Shown: one piece after another, positions 25,336 through 33,850 of the stretch | Layout of the letters: the number at the start of each line of letters is the position of its first letter | Numbering within the stretch: position 1 is the stretch's first letter | Assembly (NCBI GenBank): GCA_037387425.1 | Contig: JARRLC010000002.1 | Location: forward strand, 1 to 64,000 | DNA: 64,000 nt | Direction: 5' to 3' | Origin: JARRLC01 sp037387425 | GTDB taxonomy: Bacteria > Pseudomonadota > Alphaproteobacteria > Rhizobiales > Rhodomicrobiaceae | The notes under the pieces: generated by a model | Told to the model about the DNA's origin: nothing | Seen by the model: only the letters and a program-made list of their open reading frames with translations | Databases searched by the model: none | Made by a program: the position numbers and the translations under genes

Positions 25336-26642
25336 ATCAACCCACGGTGCTTAATTTCTAGATAACGATTGATCAGACTAACTGGCAAATTGCTGCTGGG
25401 CACATCCAAACAGTGTACGCCACAACGCGCAAGCCGCTCAAAAACGACGCTACGGTCATGCAAGAAGTCGTGCGCCACAACGGCCCGCGCAACATCCAGG
25501 AACTGCTCAGGCGTGTGATCCACCTTCTGTTGCAGAAATGAATCGTGCAACGTCACAAAGACCACGACATGCTTGTTGGCAATGCGCTGCATGCTTTCAA
25601 TCAACAGCTCGGCGGTGATGGTATCCACAAAGTCTGTGAACAAAATGACGAGCGCACGCCGTTTCAGCCGCGCGTTCAATTCGGCCAGGCCAAGCGTGAA
25701 ATTGGTTTCGTGGTAATTGTAATTCAGCTCGGCAGTTGCGCGTTGAATGCGTGCGAATGAAGACGCGCCGCGCAAGGGCTGCAAATACTGGCGAATATCA
25801 GCGTCGAAACCGAACGTGCCGACCAGATCGCCACTTCTGAGCGAAACATAGGCAAGGCGCAATGCGGCGTTGATGCAGTGATCAAGACGCGGCATACCGC
25901 CGAGAGGCTCGACCATCAGATGGCCGGTGTCGAACCCCATAACGATCTGGTGGTTACGCTCGGTACGGAATTCCTTGCTGAGCAGCTTGTTATGGCGCGC
26001 GGAGTGCTTCCAGTCGATAAAGCGGATATCATCGCCGGCCCGATATTCGCGCAGCGCCTCAAACTCGGTGCCTTCACCCTTTTGCTGGACCTTTTCGCCA
26101 AAGATCGTCTCGTCGGTCAGAAACTGGATGGCTGTCTTATGAACGCCCCGCACATTCGGAATAACGTCAATCTCGCGGTCGATATCCATAACCTTCGAGA
26201 ATTCTATAAAGCCCAATGGCCCCTGCCAGCGCACCCATACGCGATCAACCCAAATACGGCCGCGCCGTAGCGGGATGATAGGAAACACAATATTGGCTTC
26301 TTGGCGAGACGGCAGAATTACGCTGCCCGGACTGGGAGGTTCAACGTCGCCGCGCTGCTCCAGAATCATCTCAAAGCGGATCGGCCGCCAATTGCCCGCC
26401 TGTGCAACCGAAAGCGTCACAATGCCATGTTCGCCGATGAAAATCTTATCGGGCATCGTAGCGGTGACGATCAGCCTAGCGGGCGAAAATGCAAGAAACG
26501 TATCCGCCATAATGATCAGCATAACTATGACTATGGCGCCAAAGCTAACGCTCCATAGCCTCTCATCCGAGATAACCGCAAAGAGCGCGATGGGCAGGCC
26601 GAGCAAAAATAGCGATACTGTCCGCCACGTTGGTTTGATCAT
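25332..26642 (-). CDS. DUF58 domain-containing protein
   Basis: A 436-residue protein: two N-terminal membrane helices (to about residue 48), a beta-rich region, then the DUF58 signature FEALREYRAGDDIRFIDWK near residues 195-215, followed by a von Willebrand A-like fold (VMGFDTGHLM, then RALVILFTDFVD). DUF58 proteins are partners of MoxR ATPases; the vWA-like part probably binds metal or a client protein. Translation is coupled to moxR upstream and spoIIM downstream through ATGA overlaps. Confidence 0.92.
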   Translation of the reverse strand: MIKPTWRTVSLFLLGLPIALFAVISDERLWSVSFGAIVIVMLIIMADTFLAFSPARLIVTATMPDKIFIGEHGIVTLSVAQAGNWRPIRFEMILEQRGDVEPPSPGSVILPSRQEANIVFPIIPLRRGRIWVDRVWVRWQGPLGFIEFSKVMDIDREIDVIPNVRGVHKTAIQFLTDETIFGEKVQQKGEGTEFEALREYRAGDDIRFIDWKHSARHNKLLSKEFRTERNHQIVMGFDTGHLMVEPLGGMPRLDHCINAALRLAYVSLRSGDLVGTFGFDADIRQYLQPLRGASSFARIQRATAELNYNYHETNFTLGLAELNARLKRRALVILFTDFVDTITAELLIESMQRIANKHVVVFVTLHDSFLQQKVDHTPEQFLDVARAVVAHDFLHDRSVVFERLARCGVHCLDVPSSNLPVSLINRYLEIKHRGLI

Positions 26643-27595
26643 CTGGGGGCCGCTACTTGTTCCAGGATTGTGGCTAGGACTCGATCTGTCGTGAGACCTT
26701 CGATTTCGCCACCCGGCGATAGCACGATACGATGGCGCAACACTGGTTTCACCAAAAACTTCACGTCATCCGGGATCACGAAATCGCGCCCCTGAAGGGC
26801 GGCAAAAGCGCGTGTCGCCGAAGCCAGCATGTTGGCAGCGCGGCTCGACGCCCCGACTTCCAAAGAAGAGTGCTGACGCGTCGCGCGAATGAGATCGACA
26901 ATATAATTGATTAGCTCATCGGAAAGCCGGATATGCTCCACAATCTGACGCACCATTGCCAATCCACGCGCATCGATAACCGGCTGAAGCCCGAAATCCT
27001 CAAGGCGAGGCATTGCCGAACGGTGACCGTGACGCTTGACTATATCCACCTCTTCATCCCGTGTCGGATAATCGATGATGACCTTGAACAGGAAGCGGTC
27101 AAGCTGGGCTTCAGGAAGCGGATAAGTGCCCTGCTGCTCAATGGGATTCTGTGTCGCCACCACCATGAATTCTTCGCCCAGAGAATAGTCTTTACCGTCA
27201 ATGGTGACGGCGCGTTCGTTCATGGCCTGCAACAGCGCCGATTGCGTTTTCGGCGGCGTTCGGTTGATTTCGTCGGCTAAAAGCACCTGCGCAAAGATCG
27301 GACCTTTGGTCAACGTGAACGAGTTCGTTTGGAAGTTAAACAGGTTCGTCCCCAGAACGTCTCCAGGCATAAGATCGGGCGTAAACTGGATGCGGCCGAA
27401 CTGAAGCGCCTGCGCCGCAGCAAATGCCCGCGTCAACATGGTTTTGGCGGTACCTGGCACGCCTTCGAGCAGCACATGCCCGCCAACCAGCAGACTGGTT
27501 AGCATCATATCGATAACAGCGTCCTGACCAACGACCGCCTTGCGAATTTCGCCGCGTAAAGCGTTAGCCATCAACTGTATGTTTCGAATGTCCAT
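26639..27595 (-). CDS. MoxR-family AAA+ ATPase
   Basis: A 318-residue AAA+ chaperone-like ATPase. Walker A GVPGTAKT, Walker B VLLADEINR, sensor ATQNPIEQQGTYPLPEAQLDRF and the C-terminal lid are intact. MoxR ATPases work with vWA/DUF58 partners to mature or insert cofactors into client proteins, often in envelope or respiratory complexes. ATG 27595 has AGGAG 8 nt upstream, lying inside the end of the DUF4350 gene (32-nt overlap). Confidence 0.96.
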   Translation of the reverse strand: MDIRNIQLMANALRGEIRKAVVGQDAVIDMMLTSLLVGGHVLLEGVPGTAKTMLTRAFAAAQALQFGRIQFTPDLMPGDVLGTNLFNFQTNSFTLTKGPIFAQVLLADEINRTPPKTQSALLQAMNERAVTIDGKDYSLGEEFMVVATQNPIEQQGTYPLPEAQLDRFLFKVIIDYPTRDEEVDIVKRHGHRSAMPRLEDFGLQPVIDARGLAMVRQIVEHIRLSDELINYIVDLIRATRQHSSLEVGASSRAANMLASATRAFAALQGRDFVIPDDVKFLVKPVLRHRIVLSPGGEIEGLTTDRVLATILEQVAAPR

Positions 27596-28814
27596 TGAGT
27601 ATCTCCTGCTTCCAGCGGTAAATGCTCCGGGCCAGTTCCACGAACTCCCGAAGATCGCTGTGTCCTTGCCTCAGTAAATGATTTGCCCGATTGAGAATTT
27701 CGATGTTGTCCTGAGTAACGCCACGCGCCTTCCCAACGCGTTGCACCCATTTTGCCAGTTCTTCATCCGACAACCCTTTGGGGGCATAGATTTGCTTCGC
27801 CGTATCTCGGATGGTGGCTTCCACATAGCGCTGAACGATGAGCTTCTGATGCCCGGCAAATTCGCTAAGACTGGCGATGTTGTCGAGCAAGCCTTGTTTG
27901 CCCGCAGAAAGAGGGGGCGGCGCTTTTTGAGGCGCTCCGAAACGGCCCATCGTCGCCCATAAGAGAAGCGCGATGGCAATCGCCGCCTGCAAGGCAATGA
28001 GTGAGAAAGGAAACTCAAAGAGTATGCGTAAGGGAGAACCGGTTCTTATCTTATAACCGTGAATTGTTTCGTCAAAAACGACTTTGCCGAGGTTCTTGCC
28101 GCGAAGGCTCTGGATAATCTTGACAGCAAGCGTGGCGTTGCTCTTTCCGGCTTTTCCAAACCCCTGATTGGAAATCACATCTGGATCGGAGAGTATCCAG
28201 ATGGTGCGTTCGTCGGTCACCAGCGCGCCAAGCAGTATTCCTTTGTCGCATGCTATGAGAGGAATAAGCTTGTCTGACTTGATAAGCTGTACAGGCTCAG
28301 TAATCTTCGGATCGGCCTTGAAGATATTAGTGGTCCATTTTTCCACTTTTTTGACGTGCCCAATACTTCCCTTCGAGACTACAAAGTCTAACGTGAGTTT
28401 TGCTCGAAATCTGGAGTAAAGAATAACACGCTCTGCCCAGCCGGAATTCTTAAGATCTTTAATTGCCTTCCATTTCGGCAACACAAAAAGAATCGTCTTA
28501 GCCCGCATCAATTCGTACAACGGGTTGGTTTCACCAAATCTGTAATTCGGTTCAGCAAGCACCAGAACCCCTTCGCGGGATTTCCAAAGCGAACCCGAAC
28601 GGCTCTGAATGACAGGAATACCTATCTTCTTCAGCAAGTTAGCGATACCAGCATGCCCGACTATCGAACGCGAATACGAGTTGGGTCCGAAGTTATCGTG
28701 AGCTTCCTTCTGCTTGGTGACGAGATAGGCGCCAAGCACCAACGCCCCAATAGCGATCGCTACCGACACAAAGAGAACAACCGGCGAGAATGTTGATACC
28801 GTCCTTTTTTTCAT
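27564..28814 (-). CDS. DUF4350 domain-containing membrane protein
   Basis: A 416-residue protein with an N-terminal membrane helix (about residues 13-33), a periplasmic DUF4350 domain starting NSYSRSIVGHAGIANLLKKIG, a second membrane helix (about 270-290) and a C-terminal cytosolic helical tail. DUF4350 has a glutamine-amidotransferase-like fold without obvious catalytic residues and travels with MoxR, DUF58 and DUF4129 genes. The 4-nt overlap at its start couples it to the DUF4129 gene. Confidence 0.85.
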   Translation of the reverse strand: MKKRTVSTFSPVVLFVSVAIAIGALVLGAYLVTKQKEAHDNFGPNSYSRSIVGHAGIANLLKKIGIPVIQSRSGSLWKSREGVLVLAEPNYRFGETNPLYELMRAKTILFVLPKWKAIKDLKNSGWAERVILYSRFRAKLTLDFVVSKGSIGHVKKVEKWTTNIFKADPKITEPVQLIKSDKLIPLIACDKGILLGALVTDERTIWILSDPDVISNQGFGKAGKSNATLAVKIIQSLRGKNLGKVVFDETIHGYKIRTGSPLRILFEFPFSLIALQAAIAIALLLWATMGRFGAPQKAPPPLSAGKQGLLDNIASLSEFAGHQKLIVQRYVEATIRDTAKQIYAPKGLSDEELAKWVQRVGKARGVTQDNIEILNRANHLLRQGHSDLREFVELARSIYRWKQEILNGHSKHTVDG

Positions 28815-29530
28815 GCGCGGGCCACATTCTGTAAACCGCCGATCAACCGGATAAAGTTATCGCGGCACGCTTGATAATCATTCATTTCCGCTGGATACGA
28901 GCCAAAATAGGTCCATTCCACACGTGAGACGATGTCTTGAAAGGCTTGGCGTCCGTTCTCGGAGATACCTGCTCGCCACAAGATTTCGCGGCTCGTCATA
29001 GAGTCGGCATAGTGTTCTTTCAGTCGCAAGCGCAGCTCAGCAACCGCCCGCAGCAACAGAACATGCATGGCTTCAGCGTAATGCCCGTTCCTTGCAAGTT
29101 CATCGGCTGTGATTTCTGCTTCTTTGGCTGAGGTCGGTGCATTTGCACCGTTTTCGTTGCCTTCCTCTTTCCAGTCGGTGACCCCGCGCCTGGCTATTGC
29201 CGGAAGGTAGATATATTCCCTAAATGTATAGATAAACAGCGCAATAACTATTGCAACTGCACCATAAATTATCCAATCCAAAAGCGTTACTGGAAGAAAA
29301 TCAAAAGTTACATCCAGAAATTTTTCAGTATTCCAGTTATTAGTATGTTTGGCAGCCGGGATAATCTCGGTCTGCAACCCTTGCGCGCGCACGACATCCG
29401 CCGCCGCCTTTTCGATCTCAGCTTTTGATTGAGCGAGGACCTTTTGGACGGTAAAGGCCACGGCAATAATTGCCGCAGCCTGTACCCAGATCCACTTCGA
29501 TAGCTTACGCATACTGGCAAAAGCTATCAA
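28811..29530 (-). CDS. DUF4129 domain-containing protein
   Basis: A 239-residue protein: N-terminal membrane anchor or signal helix (about 10-30), extracytoplasmic region, a second membrane helix (DWIIYGAVAIVIALFIYTF), then a cytosolic DUF4129 domain with ARNGHYAEAMHVLLLRAVAELR and TSREILWRAG, ending in YFGSYPAEMNDYQACR. Family found with MoxR cassettes and in some transglutaminase-like proteins; function unknown. ATGA overlaps on both sides. Confidence 0.85.
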   Translation of the reverse strand: MIAFASMRKLSKWIWVQAAAIIAVAFTVQKVLAQSKAEIEKAAADVVRAQGLQTEIIPAAKHTNNWNTEKFLDVTFDFLPVTLLDWIIYGAVAIVIALFIYTFREYIYLPAIARRGVTDWKEEGNENGANAPTSAKEAEITADELARNGHYAEAMHVLLLRAVAELRLRLKEHYADSMTSREILWRAGISENGRQAFQDIVSRVEWTYFGSYPAEMNDYQACRDNFIRLIGGLQNVARA

Positions 29531-30276
29531 TCAAACACAGAAGCAATGGTGTTGACGTCGCCGCCTTCTTTGGTAGTGCGCAGGTCGTGATACATAACAG
29601 CCATCAGCACAGAGTAGAAAGCTTGGCTAATTCCCTGCCAGATAATCATAACGATCATGAGGGAAACCACACCGCCCATCGCGCCCAGTGATTGCACAAT
29701 ATTGCCGATAAGGCCGCTAAGCACACCAAAGATCAGCACAATACCGAGGATTTGCCAGCGGTAACCTTTGGTAAGCTCGCTACTACGGCTCAGGCTATCA
29801 ATTGGACCGGAGCTTTCCACCACGCAGGCCGGAACAGCAACAGCCCACATCACCATCAAGATATAACCAGGGATGATAAGTGCGATAAAACCAGCCATAA
29901 CGCCTAAAGCATATACGATACCTAGGAACAAAAGCGGCAGAAAACGGTTTAGCGCCCAGCTAATCGCCTCACCTAATGAAGCGGTTTTGCCGCGCATGTC
30001 CTGGAAAGCTGAGTAAAGAATCACTGCCGTGCTAATCGGCGATAATATCATGCTCAAAAGCACACCAAGACCCATACCAACAAAAGCGCCTGTTGGGTTG
30101 GCAGGATCCTGACTCGTAACAGCAAACGCTAAGACAATCGACACAGGCAGCAAAACGGCGCCTGCTACAACAGTGTATGGAACGATGTTCTTCATATACA
30201 CATTAAACGTGGAGCCAAGAACGCCGCCGATACGAAATTCGCGTGGCATCATACCCATATTATTGACGGATGTCAT
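29527..30276 (-). CDS. Six-helix membrane protein, first gene of MoxR cassette
   Basis: A 249-residue integral membrane protein with about six hydrophobic segments and a REFRIGGVLGSTFNVYMKN opening. It resembles membrane domains seen with glycerophosphodiester phosphodiesterases, but no catalytic domain is attached. As first gene of the seven-gene unit it probably marks the promoter side; the 273-nt region upstream is shared with the end of ubiB. Confidence 0.75.
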   Translation of the reverse strand: MTSVNNMGMMPREFRIGGVLGSTFNVYMKNIVPYTVVAGAVLLPVSIVLAFAVTSQDPANPTGAFVGMGLGVLLSMILSPISTAVILYSAFQDMRGKTASLGEAISWALNRFLPLLFLGIVYALGVMAGFIALIIPGYILMVMWAVAVPACVVESSGPIDSLSRSSELTKGYRWQILGIVLIFGVLSGLIGNIVQSLGAMGGVVSLMIVMIIWQGISQAFYSVLMAVMYHDLRTTKEGGDVNTIASVFD

Positions 30277-30509
30277 GTTTTCCCCCGATCACCCAGAGAT
30301 GTCTTCAGTGGTTCCCGTTACGAAGCCAATATGTCAACTTCGTGGTATTTGTATGCACTTCCGTGGACTGAACTCAAGAAGCCCCAACACGCTGTAAAAT
30401 ATGCAAGCAATGAGACTTTGCTGCACCGGTTACGATACGCTTCCACAGGTCAGGCATCATGACTTGTGCTCTGTGCAGAAATCAAGTCGTTATCAGTGTG
30501 AAATAATGC

Positions 30510-30532
30510 ATCCCCATCAATATGCTGGGGAT
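30510..30532 (-). terminator. Stem-loop after ubiB-like gene
   Basis: ATCCCCA (30510-30516) pairs with TGGGGAT (30526-30532). Read on the minus strand it lies 18 nt beyond the ubiB-like stop and is followed by GCATTATTTC, a weak U-rich stretch. It may shield the MoxR-cassette promoter from read-through. Confidence 0.5.
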
Positions 30533-30549
30533 ATGAGCTAACAAAGCGC

Positions 30550-32145
30550 TTAACCAAACCACATTTTGATAGCTATGGCGCCAAGAGCGACGGCGCAAAT
30601 CCACAGAGCAGTCTGTTTCGAGCTTTGCAGGCGCGTTTCAGCTTCTGTCGTGTTCTTTCCGGCAGGAAGGGAAGTCTCAAGTAGCGTCCCTGATTCGGCC
30701 ATTTTCGCCAGCGCTTCGCCTACGCGGCCAGCCTGTTCCGCCAGCTTGGGCGCTTGAGCCAATAGCCCGGCCAACGCTCCCAAGCCCTCCAGCGCTTCGT
30801 TAAATTTTGCGCGTGGCCCGATCTGCTCGGCCATCCATTCTTTCACGACCGGTCCGGCCGCATTCCACATGTTCAGTCGGGGATCAAGCGAACGCGCCAC
30901 CCCTTCCACCACCACCATAGTCTTTTGCAAAAGCAGAAGTTCTGGCCGGGTTTGCATATCGAACAGATCGGTGATTTCTAACAATTGCGACAGAAGCGCC
31001 GCCATGTGGATTTCCTCGGCGGTGCGATCCACCAACGGTTCGCCGATAGAGCGCACAGCCTGCGCAAAAGCTTCCACGCTATGGGAAGAGGGAACATACC
31101 CCGCATCGATATGCGCCTGCGCGGTACGCTGATAGTCGCGCACGATAAAGCCGTAGAGTATTTCCGCCAGAAAATGGCGTTCCTTAGCGCTCAGCCGTCC
31201 CATGATGCCGAAATCAACCGCAACCAGCATACCGTTCGGCTCGACGAACAAATTGCCCTGATGCATATCGGCATGGAAGAAGCCGTCGCGCATAGCATGA
31301 CGCAAGAATGTGCGGATGACGTTGTTTCCCAATGCCTCGCGATCAATACCCGCAGCATTGATGGCGTCCAGGTCCGCGATGGGAATCGCGTCGATCCATT
31401 CTGTGGTTAACACACGGGCGCTGGTGCGCTGCCAATCCACTTTCGGTACACGGAAGCCGGCGTCGCCAGATTTCTTAATGTTTTCCGTCATCTCCGAAAT
31501 GGCCGCGGCTTCAAAACGGAGGTCCATTTCCAGACGCACCGATTCCGCCAGCGTATCGACAACCGCCACAGGACGCAGCCGCCGCGAAGCCCGGTGCCAG
31601 CGCTCGATCTTGCGCGCGGCGAAGTAGAAACTGGATAGATCGTGCCTGAAACGCGCATCCACTCCAGGACGCAGGATTTTCACCGCGACCTTACGCACCC
31701 GGCCATCTGACTCACGAATAGTGGCCTGATGCACTTGCGCGATGGAAGCTGCGGCCACCGGTTCGCTAAGCGTTTCAAACAGCGCATCCGGCTCAGCGCC
31801 AAGCGACTCGCGAATCACGCGCTTAGCTTCGTCCATGGAAAATGGCGGCAACCGGTCTTGCAACTCGGCAAGGTCATTGGCCAATTCCGGGCCGATAATA
31901 TCACGACGGGTGGCCAGAAACTGCCCCAGCTTGATGTAGCTCGGCCCCAGAGAGGCCAGCGCATTAGACAGCCGAACCGCCTTGCCGTTCTCCCCTCTCC
32001 AGTGGCGCAGCAAGAGGCCAGCACGCCGCAGCATACGCGCCGCGGGCATGTCGAGATCTTCGGGAATTACGTCCGCCGCACCGCGCCAGAACAAAACTGC
32101 GCCGATCCGCGCAAGGCGGAAAGCATTGAGGAAACCATTTGCCAT
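30550..32145 (-). CDS. ubiB: UbiB-family atypical kinase/ATPase (ubiquinone biosynthesis)
   Basis: A 531-residue ABC1/ADCK/UbiB protein. The KxGQ-type motif (YIKLGQFLATRRD), the Ala-rich loop AAASIAQVH replacing the glycine loop, VAVKILRPG with the Lys, the catalytic HADMHQGNLFVEPNG and the metal-binding VDFGIMGRL are all present. A C-terminal membrane anchor (ALWICAVALGAIAIKMWF) closes the protein. UbiB supports coenzyme Q synthesis, possibly by moving lipid intermediates. ubiG lies 10 kb away rather than adjacent, which departs from the usual ubiE-ubiB pairing. Confidence 0.93.
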   Translation of the reverse strand: MANGFLNAFRLARIGAVLFWRGAADVIPEDLDMPAARMLRRAGLLLRHWRGENGKAVRLSNALASLGPSYIKLGQFLATRRDIIGPELANDLAELQDRLPPFSMDEAKRVIRESLGAEPDALFETLSEPVAAASIAQVHQATIRESDGRVRKVAVKILRPGVDARFRHDLSSFYFAARKIERWHRASRRLRPVAVVDTLAESVRLEMDLRFEAAAISEMTENIKKSGDAGFRVPKVDWQRTSARVLTTEWIDAIPIADLDAINAAGIDREALGNNVIRTFLRHAMRDGFFHADMHQGNLFVEPNGMLVAVDFGIMGRLSAKERHFLAEILYGFIVRDYQRTAQAHIDAGYVPSSHSVEAFAQAVRSIGEPLVDRTAEEIHMAALLSQLLEITDLFDMQTRPELLLLQKTMVVVEGVARSLDPRLNMWNAAGPVVKEWMAEQIGPRAKFNEALEGLGALAGLLAQAPKLAEQAGRVGEALAKMAESGTLLETSLPAGKNTTEAETRLQSSKQTALWICAVALGAIAIKMWFG

Positions 32146-32373
32146 GCCGCTTTATAGCAAAACGCCGCAGCATTTTCTTCCAAAAGTTGCAAGACTTCCA
32201 GCGCTTATAAAAATGCTGCAAAATCAATCATTAAGCCGAGCACAGGGCACGTTTCTAACAAACAGCGCCGCAAACATGAAAATGGCCGGAAAGCGCGAAG
32301 GCCCCGGCCATATATCTTTTCTCAACGCGGGCAAATGCGCCCTGCTACTTTGGCGAATACGCCTCGTTTTCCC

Positions 32374-33594
32374 TTACTCCGCCGGAGCAGGTGACGCTTT
32401 TGTCGTAACCGGCTCCGATTGCTTCAGCAGCTTGCGATTGAGCAGGAAAAACACCCGAATCGTCACAAGCTGAAGAATGATGAGTGGCAAGTAAACCGCC
32501 ATATGGCCTATCGAAAACGGCGCGATCAGCCCAAGCTTCACGAAACCAACGTTGACCAGGAAGTTGGCCGATACGAACAACGCCACGCCAGGACAGATAA
32601 GCGTGTATGACCCGGCAGAGCGTTCAGGTCCGGAAATCCAACGCTTGAAGTAATTGATACGGCGCATAACTGCCCAGCCCAGAAGTCCGAAGAACACCTG
32701 AAGCGCAACAATGATCGTTAAGAACGAGAAGAGTTCCGCAGGCGTCGAAGGCGTGCCGAAATTGTGGGCCAGCGCCATCTTCAAACGGAAAATGGTAATG
32801 CCAAGCACGGTCAGGATCGGGATGACAATCCACAAGGTCGGTGTGGTTTCCTCGGCGGCGGTATGTTCCATCATGATACGGAAACCAAGCGCCAGCTTGA
32901 TGAGACCGAACAAAATTGCCGCAGCCGCGAAGAACACCGCGCCCATATAGCCAATCGCTGAAACCAGATGGTTGTGGCTCATGGCGGCGCCAGCGGAAAA
33001 GCCCACAGCGACCATTGAAAAGGTAAACACGACGATCATCTGTCCCAGGCTGCTGTCTTTAGCCGGCACAAAACCGCCTTCTGTGAAAACGCGTGCGATG
33101 AAGTCAAGGAAGATGCGAATCGCCCAAACGCCCACCAAACCGAAGCCCATCAGCGCAAACGGGAACAGCCATTCGCGGATATCCCAAAGCCCCGGCACGA
33201 AAACCGCCCCTACAATGAAGCCCACATTGATGGACATCGCAAATGTCAAAGGCAATACGAGAAGCTGCGTTTCAGCATTCGATTTACGCAGAGCTTCATA
33301 GGCGGGCGTGCGCGACCATTGCAGATACTGCCGAACGTTCCAAACGATGAGGCGCACATGCAAAAACGCAAACAACGCAATGCCGGAGCAGCTTACCGCG
33401 ATAATGGTCTGCAAAGCGAGATCGCCCGTCGCCCAAGCCGTTTGAATCGAGGCAAAAGTTGCAATTGCGCTGCCTTTATGTGGAATCAGCCACAAGAGGT
33501 ACATAAAGAAGCTAACGGCGAGACCGCCTGCTCCTAGAGCCGCTAGAAAGTACAAAGGGCTATAGCGGCCTTTCATATCCGACGTGTAGAACAC
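32374..33594 (-). CDS. Polytopic membrane protein, about ten helices (TsoY-like)
   Basis: About 406 residues, almost entirely membrane helices. The opening YSPLYFLAALGAGGLAVSFF resembles, from memory, the poorly described TsoY family of bacterial membrane (seleno)proteins; this is a tentative match. There is no transport motif I can name. GTG 33594 follows GGAGAA by 9 nt; GTG 33618 and ATG 33576 are alternatives. It is monocistronic, with over 200 nt on each side; upstream is a divergent oligopeptide-binding protein. Confidence 0.6.
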   Translation of the reverse strand: MFYTSDMKGRYSPLYFLAALGAGGLAVSFFMYLLWLIPHKGSAIATFASIQTAWATGDLALQTIIAVSCSGIALFAFLHVRLIVWNVRQYLQWSRTPAYEALRKSNAETQLLVLPLTFAMSINVGFIVGAVFVPGLWDIREWLFPFALMGFGLVGVWAIRIFLDFIARVFTEGGFVPAKDSSLGQMIVVFTFSMVAVGFSAGAAMSHNHLVSAIGYMGAVFFAAAAILFGLIKLALGFRIMMEHTAAEETTPTLWIVIPILTVLGITIFRLKMALAHNFGTPSTPAELFSFLTIIVALQVFFGLLGWAVMRRINYFKRWISGPERSAGSYTLICPGVALFVSANFLVNVGFVKLGLIAPFSIGHMAVYLPLIILQLVTIRVFFLLNRKLLKQSEPVTTKASPAPAE

Positions 33595-33850
33595 GATATT
33601 TAATTCTCCAAGCTTCACTGATTCATTCTGATTTCTGAATGTAGGTAGAAATATAGTGCAGTCAAGGGGCGTGGGCTTAAGTGTGCCTCAATATCAACCA
33701 GCAGCAGCAAATATTGAAACAGCCGCAAGACTTTCGGATAAGGCAGCAAACCAACGCAAGATTGTCCTGCTTTTCAAAACGTTGACGCGCGCGCTATAGC
33801 GGATAATCTCCGGGGCAGCATTCCGATAGTCCGACAAGGCAGGAAAAACC

